A DNA stretch of 18,443 nt from an uncultured Varibaculum sp. Its GTDB lineage: Bacteria > Actinomycetota > Actinomycetes > Actinomycetales > Actinomycetaceae. Below the pieces are notes generated by a model. It searched no databases, was not told the DNA's origin, and worked only from the letters and a program-made list of their open reading frames with translations. The stretch's first letter is position 1. Each line of letters opens with the position of its first letter. Positions 7,226 through 15,474 of the stretch are shown here, one piece after another. The stretch lies in NCBI GenBank assembly GCA_947255165.1, contig CAMYFZ010000038.1:1-18443 (forward strand). The letters run 5' to 3'. Both the position numbers and the translations under genes were made by a program.

Positions 7226-7276
7226 GCGATGCCCGCAGTGTTACTTATGTGGCGCTGCGGGCAGCGTTATTTTTTA
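7226..7276 (+). terminator. Rho-independent terminator of the pilin-like gene
   Basis: tgcccgcag (7230-7238) pairs with ctgcgggca (7255-7263), extendable inward by further pairs, and is followed by gcgttattttttag with a T-rich tract. It lies about 25 nt after the pilin stop. Confidence 0.85.
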
Positions 7277-7417
7277 GGATCAGTTTCAGATCTAGATCAC
7301 AGTTATTAGAATAAATCCTTCCGCAGGGCGTAGCCGTTCCTCTTCCCCGGACAGCTGGGAAATAATTTCTAGGATTCCAGCCCAACTGGGAGGAAGCGGA
7401 ATACAGTGGTCACTCCC

Positions 7418-8572
7418 CTAGCTAAAGGCCGTGATGGTACGTAAAACTTTGGCGGCATTTTCGCGGAAAGAATCTGTCTCTAACAGCAGAGACAGGCTGA
7501 TAGTGCCGCTGAAGGGCAAGTCAAAAAAGTAGCCGGGCTGGCAATAAATCCCATAGTCGCTTAAGAGTTTTTCCACCAGCTCATCCTCAACAATATGCGC
7601 GGGGAAACGCAGCAGTACGTTCCAGCCGCCTTGCGGGGCCATCACCGTTAGCGGGCTGGCCAGATCCTCCCCCACTAATCCTTGCAACGTGTCCAGGTTG
7701 GCGGCGCACCGCCCGCGAGTTTCCTCCAACTGCGGCGGGATTTTTTCCAAAAAACCAGGCAGGTGCGCGGCCAAAATATCACTAAAGGGCAAGAAGGCAT
7801 CCGCGATGATATCTAAACGCGCTTTCGCCTCCTCCACCAGCGCCTCCGGTCCCGATACCTCCAGCCAAGCAATCTTGAAACCGGGGGCACAAAGATTCTT
7901 TGACAAACCATCGAGGGCGAAAGTGAGGATTTCAGGGCAACCGGCTAGACGGGCACGAGATTCCGGAGCCGCAGCCAAGGGGAAGTCATAGAACACTTCA
8001 TCGGCGATCAGGGGCAGATTATTAGCGGCGCAGTATTCTTGCACCCTCTCTCGCTCTCCCCTATCTAAATAGGCGCCGGTGGGGTTACCCGGATTGATGA
8101 CTACTAGGGCTCGCGGACGCGGGGAAACACCAGTAGCCGGCAGCGAGAGTGGATCCAGTTCCCATTTTCGCCCTAGCCAAGCAAAACTATAGGAATCCAC
8201 CTGCACATTTTCTAAGTTAGCCAACGCCTCTATCAACGGATATCCCGGCGTTGGAGCCAGCACTGCCTCCCCGGGATTACACAGCAGTTTCATCAGCCAG
8301 GAGTAGCCTTGGGAAGTCGAACTAAGCAGATAAAGGTTATCGGGATTGACGCTGCGACCGTCCCTCTGGGAAAGGAAACCCGCGAGGGCGCGGCGGGCTT
8401 CTCCTTGCCCGCGCGGATCTGCCTGGTAGGGATTCTTTGCTTCCCCTAACCCATGCCGAGTGGGATTCGAGTCAGAGATATTTACCAGTTTCTGCCCCTG
8501 GTCGCGCCGTTTCCCCGCCGCCAAGGTTATGGCGTTGGGGTCAGAAAGGCTCACTCGCTGTGAAAAATGCAT
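7418..8572 (-). CDS. PLP-dependent class I/II aminotransferase
   Basis: The 384-aa length is normal for fold-type I aminotransferases, cytoplasmic enzymes that move amino groups between amino acids and 2-oxo acids. Visible motifs are VINPGNPTG (158-166), ADEVFYDF with the PLP-nitrogen Asp (D191) and Tyr (Y195), and GLSKNLCAPGFK with the Schiff-base Lys (K225). K233 stands where an Arg usually contacts the cofactor phosphate. Near the C-terminus, where most relatives carry an Arg that holds the substrate carboxylate, the sequence reads GTISLSLLLE with no Arg. The substrate therefore cannot be guessed from the usual rule. The gene is transcribed alone and is divergent from the ADP-ribosylglycohydrolase gene. 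Confidence 0.88.
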   Translation of the reverse strand: MHFSQRVSLSDPNAITLAAGKRRDQGQKLVNISDSNPTRHGLGEAKNPYQADPRGQGEARRALAGFLSQRDGRSVNPDNLYLLSSTSQGYSWLMKLLCNPGEAVLAPTPGYPLIEALANLENVQVDSYSFAWLGRKWELDPLSLPATGVSPRPRALVVINPGNPTGAYLDRGERERVQEYCAANNLPLIADEVFYDFPLAAAPESRARLAGCPEILTFALDGLSKNLCAPGFKIAWLEVSGPEALVEEAKARLDIIADAFLPFSDILAAHLPGFLEKIPPQLEETRGRCAANLDTLQGLVGEDLASPLTVMAPQGGWNVLLRFPAHIVEDELVEKLLSDYGIYCQPGYFFDLPFSGTISLSLLLETDSFRENAAKVLRTITAFS

Positions 8573-8842
8573 CGCTCCTACTCTATGACTGCGAGCAGCT
8601 CCGGTGCATCGTGACTAAAGTTTCCGCCTTTACCGGCTCGGAAATATAAAACAATTCGGAAAGTTGACATCCTCTAAACAGCGCACATAGTCCCAGCCGC
8701 TATAGCCAAGCGCTAAGCATAGTAAGCAGGACCTTCCATCCACCTTTCGAATTAACAGAAAACCGGAAGTTTACTGCCGGTATCTGAAACAGGAGCACAT
8801 AATAGTAAAAGCAGCAGTAATCCATTTACAGGAGGAATCGTC
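8573..8842. other. Divergent intergenic region, aminotransferase / ADP-ribosylglycohydrolase gene
   Basis: The 270-nt space must hold both promoters. One candidate for the plus direction is ttgaca (8664-8669) with catagt (8686-8691) at 16-nt spacing. A cataat box (8798-8803) closer to the gene lacks a matching -35. A small inverted repeat, accgg (8762-8766) and ccggt (8777-8781), could be a regulator site. The ribosome-binding site aggagg precedes ATG 8843. Confidence 0.35.
8664..8691 (+). promoter_or_regulatory. Candidate promoter for the ADP-ribosylglycohydrolase gene
   Basis: A consensus -35 box (ttgaca) is followed, after 16 nt, by catagt, which matches the -10 consensus at four of six positions. 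This would give a leader of about 145 nt. Confidence 0.3.
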
Positions 8843-10816
8843 ATGATCGGCGCGATTATCGGGGATGTTATTGGGTCAACCCGGGAGTTCTCACCGGTAG
8901 CTCGCCGTGATTTTGAGCTGTTTCCCTATGACGCTAACTACACCGATGATTCCTTAATGACTATCGCTCAGGGAATGGCGTTTTTAAGGTGGCTAAACCT
9001 TAAAGATTCCGAGCGCACTGAGCAGCGTCTCTGCGAGCTTCTGGTCCAACGTATGCAGGAAATAGGGCGGCGCTTCCCCGAGCCTATGGGCTCCTACGGA
9101 GGCCGTTTTGCAGCTTGGCTATTTGAAGATAATCCCCGCCCCTACAACTCTTGGGGAAACGGCAGCGCCATGCGGGTATCGGCTGCCGCTGAATGCGCTA
9201 AGAGGCTAGAGGAAGCCCTCAAATTTGCGGAAATAAGTGCGGCAGTCACTCACAACCACCCCGAAGGTATCAAAGGCGCAAAGGCGGTGGCCGCGGCAAT
9301 CTACTTAGCACGTAATAGCCGTAACAAGCAGAAAATCGAATCCTATATTTCGGAGCATTTCTATCCTCTTAACCAATCGCTTGCTGAAATCAAGGCTAAC
9401 TACCATTTTGATGAATCCTGCCAAGGTACCGTACCTCAAGCTATCAGGGCGTTTACAGAGTCGATTAGTTTTGAGGACGCTATTCGCAACACCATTTGGT
9501 TAGGGGGCGATGCGGACACGATGGGGGCAATCACCGGCGCTATCGCCTGGGCATACTATTCCACCCTGTACGGGATTGATAAGCGCATGAAGTTTATGGC
9601 GCAATCAGCACTCCGCTATTTCCCCGAAGACTTACATGCGTACGTTGCCTCTTATGAAGCAAGGTTTGATACCAGTTTCGAGTGGCCGGGTAGCTACCGA
9701 CTGAAAGACCCTAAGCGTGACGAGCCAGTTAATTATTCGTGCACCGAATCTTTGGGGAGGTTGTTACTAGAAAAAGGCAGGTACGACGCGGTGCTACACA
9801 GCAATGTGGAAGAGCTCTTAGAGGTAGGCGAGCCTGGGTGCGCGCTCATGCTGATTCTTAATGCTCTGAAAGAGCAACAGATAAAAATCCCTCGTGAGGT
9901 GGTGGCGGAACTTTGGGAAGGTGTCGACTGCCTGGACGATTTAGATGGGTTAGAACCTCCGGAAGGAATGGAAGTACCCTTTGCGCAGGCACTAGCTACT
10001 ATTGGCGAACAAATAGCAGGCAATCCGAACCTGGTTCTGCATGACTACGGTTACGATATGGGTTCAGTGTGGATGCCGGTAATAGAAGATAAGCACCTCC
10101 CCTTTACCTATCCCCATATTTTTTACGGTGGCGACCTAAGTTGGATAAGAACCTGCGAGTTCCTGGTAGTTGAAAAATACTATGGTGCCGTGCAAAAAGT
10201 TTCGCTGAACTTTTCTGATTTTGTCGATGCCACCTGGGTGGGAAACTGGCCGAAAGATGCTGCGGCTACCCGAGTAAAAACCCTAGAAGGGTTTAAAGAT
10301 GACCGAAATTGGAGAAATAGACGCCGGGCAGTAACAAAATTTCGCGACCGGCTACTAGCCGGGAATTTTGGTGAGTTGCGTTCCCGGCAACGAGAAGATG
10401 ACGGTTCTTTATTGATCTTTCCCCCTAAAGATTCTCTGTGGCTTTATCAGGGAGTAGTCGATACTCTCGATTTCCTGGCAGATGAGCTAGACGCTGATGA
10501 CGAAGAACATTTCCAAGAAGCTCTACATGGAAAAAACGTGCCCCTGGAAAACGCTGACGTCGATTGGCTATTTTCAAAGTTATTGGCTTTATGGCATCTG
10601 GAACGAGCCCAGGAAGGAGTAATCGCTAGCGCTGCCCGCAGCGGGGAGCTACTGGCATTGATTGAAAAGACTCTCGATTTTTTCAATGCCCGCAAAGATA
10701 AATATAAAGATAAACGGGGAATTATTGAAGATCTTCTAACAAAAGATCCAAAGTTGGGCTTGCAGGAGATTATCGATTCGGATAGCGATTTCACTGGTCT
10801 GGAAGAAATCTATTAA
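8843..10816 (+). CDS. ADP-ribosylglycohydrolase-domain protein with a large unassigned C-terminal region
   Basis: The ATG follows a strong aggaggaatcgtc ribosome-binding site. Residues 1-270 form an ADP-ribosylglycohydrolase (DraG/ARH) domain: GAIIGDVIGS with D8, TDDS (34-37), WGNGSAMRVSAA (about 104-115), THNHPEG (136-142) and the metal-binding WLGGDADTMGAI (219-230, D223/D225). These cover the dinuclear Mg site of the family, which removes ADP-ribose from proteins, nucleic acids or small molecules. The remaining ~385 residues are not part of a normal ARH, which is about 260-300 aa long. Residues ~535-615 (VVDTLDFLADEL through LERAQEGVIASAARSGELL) faintly resemble DUF6508, and the middle is unrecognised. 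The charged tail may be helical. Monocistronic and convergent with the sugar operon. The target is unknown; reversal of a toxin's ADP-ribosylation is one possibility. Confidence 0.88.
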   Translation: MIGAIIGDVIGSTREFSPVARRDFELFPYDANYTDDSLMTIAQGMAFLRWLNLKDSERTEQRLCELLVQRMQEIGRRFPEPMGSYGGRFAAWLFEDNPRPYNSWGNGSAMRVSAAAECAKRLEEALKFAEISAAVTHNHPEGIKGAKAVAAAIYLARNSRNKQKIESYISEHFYPLNQSLAEIKANYHFDESCQGTVPQAIRAFTESISFEDAIRNTIWLGGDADTMGAITGAIAWAYYSTLYGIDKRMKFMAQSALRYFPEDLHAYVASYEARFDTSFEWPGSYRLKDPKRDEPVNYSCTESLGRLLLEKGRYDAVLHSNVEELLEVGEPGCALMLILNALKEQQIKIPREVVAELWEGVDCLDDLDGLEPPEGMEVPFAQALATIGEQIAGNPNLVLHDYGYDMGSVWMPVIEDKHLPFTYPHIFYGGDLSWIRTCEFLVVEKYYGAVQKVSLNFSDFVDATWVGNWPKDAAATRVKTLEGFKDDRNWRNRRRAVTKFRDRLLAGNFGELRSRQREDDGSLLIFPPKDSLWLYQGVVDTLDFLADELDADDEEHFQEALHGKNVPLENADVDWLFSKLLALWHLERAQEGVIASAARSGELLALIEKTLDFFNARKDKYKDKRGIIEDLLTKDPKLGLQEIIDSDSDFTGLEEIY

Positions 10817-10945
10817 CTGCTAACAGTGGGGAATTCAAAACCGGTGGCAACTAAAAACTAGTTACGCCGGACCACGTATAAAGAAAGATAGCTGTTTTGG
10901 AGACACGCACTCTTGGTAGCCCTTGCCATTGCAACCGATAGCGCG

Positions 10946-10995
10946 TGGAAACAAAGTTGCCGCCAGCGAGTCTATTAAAACCCGCTGACGGCAAC
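10946..10995 (-). terminator. Terminator between convergent genes
   Basis: gttgccg (10956-10962) pairs with cggcaac (10989-10995); after one mismatch, cagcg (10964-10968) pairs with cgctg (10983-10987) around a 14-nt loop. On the minus strand the stem is followed by tttgtttcc, fitting an intrinsic terminator for the aldolase operon. The stem may also stop plus-strand transcripts. Confidence 0.7.
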
Positions 10996-11019
10996 CCTGC
11001 TGCTTAGGATAAAACAGTT

Positions 11020-11670
11020 TTATTGTTTTTTGTGGGGCTGCACCCCATAACTGGACATGGCTCCCAGGGCATCATCCATTTGCGCCTGAGTTAGCAGCTT
11101 AATGGGGGCACCGGTAGCCATCGCCCGCAACTGAATTTCACAGATATATTCCAAAACCGGTAGCAGGTTAACTGCTTTTTTAACGGTTTCCCCGATCGTG
11201 ATGGCCCCATGATTAGACATCAAGGCGCCTTTGCGATCCTTAAGCGCATCAGTTACGTTCTGCGCCAACTCCGGGGTACCGAACTCTGCATAGGGCGCAA
11301 CCCTGATTACTCCCCCAAACATTGCCGAATAGTAGTGCGAGGGAGGAATCTCCTCCACCACCAGCGACAGCGCTGTAGAGGCGGGCGCATGATTATGGGT
11401 TATCGCCTGCGCATCAGTGGAGTGGTAAACACTCAGATGCAAGGGCAATTCGGTAGAGGGTTTTAAGTCCCCATCAACATGCTCATTATCTAGGTTATAA
11501 ACCACCACATCTTCTGCAGTCATAGATTCATAAGGCACTCCCGAGGGGGAGATGGCCACTAAATCGCCTTTGCGAATCGAAACGTTTCCGGCAGTGGAAA
11601 CAATCAGTTTCTCGCGCTGCATAAATAAGCAGGTGTCAACAATTTCTTGACGCTCTTTTTCCATTAACAT
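11020..11670 (-). CDS. Class II aldolase/adducin-family sugar-phosphate aldolase
   Basis: The 216-aa length is that of L-fuculose-1-phosphate aldolase and its relatives. These are zinc enzymes that split a ketose-1-phosphate into dihydroxyacetone phosphate and an aldehyde; a few relatives are 4-epimerases. The metal ligands fall where expected: H92 and H94 (THNHA), H154 (SNHGA) and the catalytic Glu E74 (STELPLH). TAGNVS (27-31 region) and SPSG (41-44) match phosphate-binding loops. ATG 11670 has aggag 9 nt upstream. It is the last gene of a three-gene operon, 18 nt after the dehydrogenase. With a kinase in the same operon, its substrate is probably a phosphorylated sugar or polyol product. 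The exact sugar cannot be read from sequence. Confidence 0.87.
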   Translation of the reverse strand: MLMEKERQEIVDTCLFMQREKLIVSTAGNVSIRKGDLVAISPSGVPYESMTAEDVVVYNLDNEHVDGDLKPSTELPLHLSVYHSTDAQAITHNHAPASTALSLVVEEIPPSHYYSAMFGGVIRVAPYAEFGTPELAQNVTDALKDRKGALMSNHGAITIGETVKKAVNLLPVLEYICEIQLRAMATGAPIKLLTQAQMDDALGAMSSYGVQPHKKQ

Positions 11671-11688
11671 TTTTCTAAACTCCTACGA

Positions 11689-12726
11689 CTATTTCTTTTG
11701 CGCTAATACTTCGGGATTGGACAAATGCAGCGGCGCTTTTTGCTCACTGAATCTGACAATATCTTCGGATCCGATTCGGGCAGCTAAACGCGCAGAATCC
11801 TGCGAAGCTCCTCCCAGGTGAGGAGTAAGGGTTACCCGCTCAGTTTTCAATAACCGATGATCCAGCGGTAGCGGCTCTAAGGGGAGCGCATCGAAAGCTG
11901 CCGCATAGAGATGATGACTATCCAGGGCGTCACAAACAGCGTCGTAATCGACCAGCGATCCCCGAGCACAGTTGACAATTATTCCCCCCTCCGGCATCAG
12001 CGCCAACATTTTCGCATCCACCATATGGTGATTATCGGCAGTCGCCCGCGCATGGATAGATACGATGTTACTGAATTCAAATAGCTGCTCTAGAGAATCA
12101 ACAAACTTTAGTTCCTTAGGCGCATTGGCGGTATCTGCCCAAGGATCATAAACCACGATTTTAGCGCCAGTAGCCAAAAGGGTTTTAGCTACCAGTTTCC
12201 CGACCGCACCGTAGCCAACCAGTCCGACAGTGGAACAAGCCAACTCCGGTCCCACGTTTTCAAACTTGTAGTAATCTGAACGCCATTTACCGTTGACTAG
12301 CTCCAGGTGCCGCTGGGGAATCTGTCGCAAAGCCGCATAAATCATGGCCACAGTGTGTTCACTGGTGGCAATAGCGTTTCTACCTGGGGTATAAGACACC
12401 ATGACCCCGTGGCGGGTAGCAGCTTCGATATTGACGTTTACCGGGCCACCGCGACAAATAGTGATTAGCTTTAGATCCGGGCTAGCAGAAATAACTTTTT
12501 CGGTAAAAGGAAAAGTATGGGAAAAAGCCACTTCGCAACCTTTTAGAGCAGCGATAAGCTCATCCTCATCCCCCAATGCCTCTTTTACCTCTGCCACATC
12601 CTGAAAAGGAGGTACCGGCCAAGATGAAGAAATCTTCGCTATCTGCACCTGCGGTAATTTCTGCGTAAGGGCTTCCTCTAAAACCTGGTTGGTGACAAAC
12701 TGGTCACCAGCTAAAAGAACTTTCAT
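11689..12726 (-). CDS. D-isomer-specific 2-hydroxyacid dehydrogenase
   Basis: The start is taken at ATG 12726 (345 aa) because ggaagg lies 5 nt upstream. A GTG five codons earlier overlaps that site. The NAD-binding Rossmann motif is GLVGYGAVG (168-176). The catalytic set is Arg in NCARGSLVD (R255), Glu in LPLEPLPLD (E284) and His in TPHLGGAS (H303). These are the hallmarks of the family that interconverts 2-oxo and D-2-hydroxy acids with NAD(P)H in the cytoplasm. It lies between kinase and aldolase genes, with gaps of about 20 nt on each side, so it should act in the same pathway, perhaps on the aldehyde- or acid-side product of aldolase cleavage. That step is inferred. Confidence 0.87.
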   Translation of the reverse strand: MKVLLAGDQFVTNQVLEEALTQKLPQVQIAKISSSWPVPPFQDVAEVKEALGDEDELIAALKGCEVAFSHTFPFTEKVISASPDLKLITICRGGPVNVNIEAATRHGVMVSYTPGRNAIATSEHTVAMIYAALRQIPQRHLELVNGKWRSDYYKFENVGPELACSTVGLVGYGAVGKLVAKTLLATGAKIVVYDPWADTANAPKELKFVDSLEQLFEFSNIVSIHARATADNHHMVDAKMLALMPEGGIIVNCARGSLVDYDAVCDALDSHHLYAAAFDALPLEPLPLDHRLLKTERVTLTPHLGGASQDSARLAARIGSEDIVRFSEQKAPLHLSNPEVLAQKK

Positions 12727-12746
12727 TATTACCTTCCGCACTGGGT

Positions 12747-14267
12747 CTACTGGTTATTTTCATTACTTAGAGAACGCAAAGCCCGAAGCTGCTTCCACAC
12801 CGATTGGGAGGCATCCCGAGTTTCTTTAAATACGTCGTGTATTTTTTCGTATTTGGCTTGTTCACTGGGGTCCGCTTCAAAGGTTTCCATCTTAGTTCCC
12901 AAAGCTTGTCCCGCCTGCTCAACTGAGTCAAAGCGACCTGCCGACACCAGCGCCAAGACCGCTGCCCCCCGCGCACCCGCTTCCGGAGTATCTTGCCTCA
13001 AAACCCGCTTACCGGTGGTGTTAGATAAAATCTCACATACCAAATCCGAACGGAAACCCCCGCCAGAAACAATCAGATCACCATCGATCTCCAAAGCTTC
13101 AACGCATTCTGCCAAAGTGAAGGACACGCCCTCGTAAACAGAACGGAGAATATCGCGCTTTTTGGTAACCAGCGAAAGCCCTTGCCAAGAAGCCGAGGCA
13201 TTTACATCAGCAAAGGGTGCGCGTTCTCCTCCTGGCGAGGCATAAGGCAAGTAAATAACCCCCTCGGATCCGGCTGGCGAGCGCCGGGCTCGACTTTCAA
13301 TTTCGTTCCAATCCAGTTCGTCTAGACGTAGCACCATGCGAATCCAGTCGAGATTCGGGGTCCCAGTCATCGGAGCCATAAACTCTAAAACCTGTTTATC
13401 GTTTCCGGTAGCAAGTACCATCGATAAGTCAGAATGACGCTCTTTCCCGCTGGGAAGCAGGGTGCCCACGAAACCAGTAGTGCCGAGAATCAAATAGCTA
13501 TCGCCATTATTGACAGCTCCCAGCCCCATAGCGGTAACCGCCACATCGATCATTCCTACTCCAACCGGGGTCCCTTCGGGGATCCCGGTCTCTTTGGCCG
13601 CCTGGGCACTTACTGGTGAGGACGGACCGGCAGGATGGCGAATCTCCGGCAAGAGAGTTAAAGCATCCTCGATACCTAAATCTTTGGCTAGCTGCTTATC
13701 AAAACCATCACCGGTGAAGATATTGAAAAAGGATCGGGAGGCTTCCGTATGGTCGGTTAGGCGCTCCCCGGTTAGTTTGAAACGGATCCAGTCTTTACAG
13801 TTCAAGTGGGTGGTGGCTTTCGCAATTACTTCTGGCTCGGTTTCCCGCAGCTCATCGTAGAGAACCGGGAATAGCCCCCCAAATACGGTGGTCCCGGTTA
13901 CCTCTAGAATTTTTTGGGCTTTGCCGTCTGCTTTCCATTTCTCGACCCGGTCAACTGCGCGCCCATCTAGCCAGTTAGCTGCCGGCCGTACTGGGTTTCC
14001 GTCCTCATCGATCAGCCAGATCCCGTCGCCTTGACCAGTCAGGCCGATGGCCACCACTTTATCGCCCTTAGTCTGCTGTACTACTTCGCGTAAACAGGTA
14101 GCCACGGCATTCCAAATTTGGTTCATATCCTGTTCGGCTTGACCACTTACGCCATATTGCACCGGCACCGACTCGTGATGAAGCGCCTTGATTTTACCGG
14201 TAAGGTCAAAGGCCACCGCTTTAACCGCGGTAGTACCCCCGTCAACACCAATGACAATTTCTGACAT
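12747..14267 (-). CDS. FGGY-family carbohydrate kinase
   Basis: ATG 14267 is chosen (506 aa) because aaaggag sits 6 nt upstream. A start 16 codons earlier would place the operator inside the leader peptide region. FGGY kinases phosphorylate sugars or polyols with ATP. Seen here are the N-terminal phosphate loop GVDGGTTAVKAVAFD (7-21), GLTGQGDGIWLIDEDG (75-90), the catalytic-base position GVGMIDVAVTAMG (D241), and the C-terminal ATP-site signature SGGGFRSDLVCEILSNTTG. The GQGDGxWLID segment recalls erythritol- or L-xylulose-type kinases rather than xylulokinase (usually GQMHG), but this is memory-based and weak. It is the first gene of the operon, divergent from the DeoR-type regulator. Confidence 0.88.
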   Translation of the reverse strand: MSEIVIGVDGGTTAVKAVAFDLTGKIKALHHESVPVQYGVSGQAEQDMNQIWNAVATCLREVVQQTKGDKVVAIGLTGQGDGIWLIDEDGNPVRPAANWLDGRAVDRVEKWKADGKAQKILEVTGTTVFGGLFPVLYDELRETEPEVIAKATTHLNCKDWIRFKLTGERLTDHTEASRSFFNIFTGDGFDKQLAKDLGIEDALTLLPEIRHPAGPSSPVSAQAAKETGIPEGTPVGVGMIDVAVTAMGLGAVNNGDSYLILGTTGFVGTLLPSGKERHSDLSMVLATGNDKQVLEFMAPMTGTPNLDWIRMVLRLDELDWNEIESRARRSPAGSEGVIYLPYASPGGERAPFADVNASASWQGLSLVTKKRDILRSVYEGVSFTLAECVEALEIDGDLIVSGGGFRSDLVCEILSNTTGKRVLRQDTPEAGARGAAVLALVSAGRFDSVEQAGQALGTKMETFEADPSEQAKYEKIHDVFKETRDASQSVWKQLRALRSLSNENNQ

Positions 14268-14448
14268 AGAAATCTCCTTTGTTTTCAGCAGTTTGTTGTG
14301 CCTCATTGCTCTCAACTATGATAAAATTTATCATGTTTTCGTATAATTTTGCAAGTAATATGAAAATATTTTTGTTAGCTATCGCCGTGAATATTTCAAA
14401 ACCTAGCTGAAAGTCCAGGTTTTCTCCGGTTCAGGAAGGGAAGACAGA
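14268..14448. promoter_or_regulatory. Divergent control region of the sugar operon
   Basis: This AT-rich 181-nt space separates the kinase operon from its likely regulator. It holds a perfect 17-bp palindrome (14318-14334). For the minus-strand operon, ttgcaa (14349-14354) could be a -35 box, with an AT-rich -10 region falling inside the palindrome at about 16-17 nt spacing. A bound repressor would then block RNA polymerase. On the plus strand, tataat (14342-14347) resembles a -10 box but lacks a good -35. Confidence 0.55.
14318..14334. promoter_or_regulatory. Perfect 17-bp palindrome, probable DeoR-family operator
   Basis: atgataaa and tttatcat are exact reverse complements around a single central A. 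The site lies between the divergent kinase and regulator genes, 51 nt before the kinase start, which is the usual place for an autoregulated DeoR-type operator. Confidence 0.65.
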
Positions 14449-15231
14449 ATGCGCCCAGCCGAAAAGCTTAGACCCAATCAGCGCCGTCAGAAGTTGCTGG
14501 AAATGGTCACCGACCAGGGAACAATCAACATCACAGATGCCGCCAAAAAGCTAGCGGTTTCGCCCGTAACCGTCTACCGCGATGTGCAAGCTTTAGAAGA
14601 AATGCGCACCGTGCTACGCACCAATGGCCAATTGCGTCCCTACCCTACCTCTACCTCGGAAATGCCTCCGGAACTGCGATCGGCGCAATCAGTGACTGAG
14701 AAACAGGCTATTTGTCGCAAAGCCGCGGAACTAATAAAACCGGGAAATGCAGTCCTCCTAGATGACTCCTCTACTGCCTTGCCGATAGTAGAAATGCTGG
14801 ATCGAGTGGTTCCCCTGGCGATTATCAGTAACTCGCTAACTGTATTTGAAAAAGTCAAAGAGCTGGAGGGAGTACAAGAAATACTGATTGGCGGCAGATA
14901 TGTTAACTGGGCTAATGCCTTTTACGGCTCCCTGGCAACCGATATGTTAAAACACTTGCAAGCAGATATCTGTTTTACTTCTGACGCCGCTATCAGCGTG
15001 CACGCCACCTACAACCCTATTGACTATGTAGTTGATTTCAAACGGGCAATGTTTGCGGCAGCAAAAATAAAAGTTTTACTTGCCGACCATCAAAAATTTT
15101 CCCGCAGCGCCTTTCAAGTCACCACCGAGCTGGACGAATTCGACTACATTGTTGTCGACCAGAAAGTAACCCCTAAGCAACGCGCCGAGCTAGCGGAAAG
15201 CGGAGCTACCGTGCTAGTTGCAGAATCGTAA
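14449..15231 (+). CDS. DeoR/GlpR-family transcriptional regulator
   Basis: The 260-aa length is normal for the family. The N-terminus is a winged helix-turn-helix of DeoR type (about 9-62; core INITDAAKKLAVSPVTVYRDVQALEE). The C-terminus is the sugar-phosphate-sensing DeoRC domain, with LLDDSSTALPIVEML (from about 103) and LLADHQKFS (about 210-218). ATG 14449 has aggaaggg upstream. Members usually repress an adjacent sugar-catabolic operon and release DNA when a phosphorylated intermediate binds. The divergent kinase-dehydrogenase-aldolase operon is the obvious target and the palindrome at 14318-14334 the obvious site. Whether it represses or activates is not shown by sequence. Confidence 0.9.
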   Translation: MRPAEKLRPNQRRQKLLEMVTDQGTINITDAAKKLAVSPVTVYRDVQALEEMRTVLRTNGQLRPYPTSTSEMPPELRSAQSVTEKQAICRKAAELIKPGNAVLLDDSSTALPIVEMLDRVVPLAIISNSLTVFEKVKELEGVQEILIGGRYVNWANAFYGSLATDMLKHLQADICFTSDAAISVHATYNPIDYVVDFKRAMFAAAKIKVLLADHQKFSRSAFQVTTELDEFDYIVVDQKVTPKQRAELAESGATVLVAES

Positions 15232-15406
15232 CTTTCCCCACAAATCTACCGGAAAAATTCCCAGCCTCTTTCACGCGCCTCCAACGCCAAAAGGTTGCGC
15301 TCGGTAGCTATTCACCTGTCCAAATAGACAGCTACTGCCACCAAGATACAGGTCAGAAATTTATAGAAGAAGAAAATTCTCTCAATTACGCAGAGCAATC
15401 TTAGGT

Positions 15407-15450
15407 AGGATGAAAAGTAATTCATCCTTATTGGTTGAGCCTGACCAATA
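15407..15450. promoter_or_regulatory. Two adjacent inverted repeats in the leader of the 939-aa surface gene
   Basis: aggatga (15407-15413) pairs with tcatcct (15422-15428), and directly next to it tattggt (15429-15435) pairs with accaata (15444-15450); each is 7 perfect pairs with an 8-nt loop. They end 24 nt before the start codon. They may be operator sites or RNA hairpins controlling expression of the surface protein. Confidence 0.5.
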
Positions 15451-15474
15451 TCCCTCCTAATCTTGAGGTCTACT

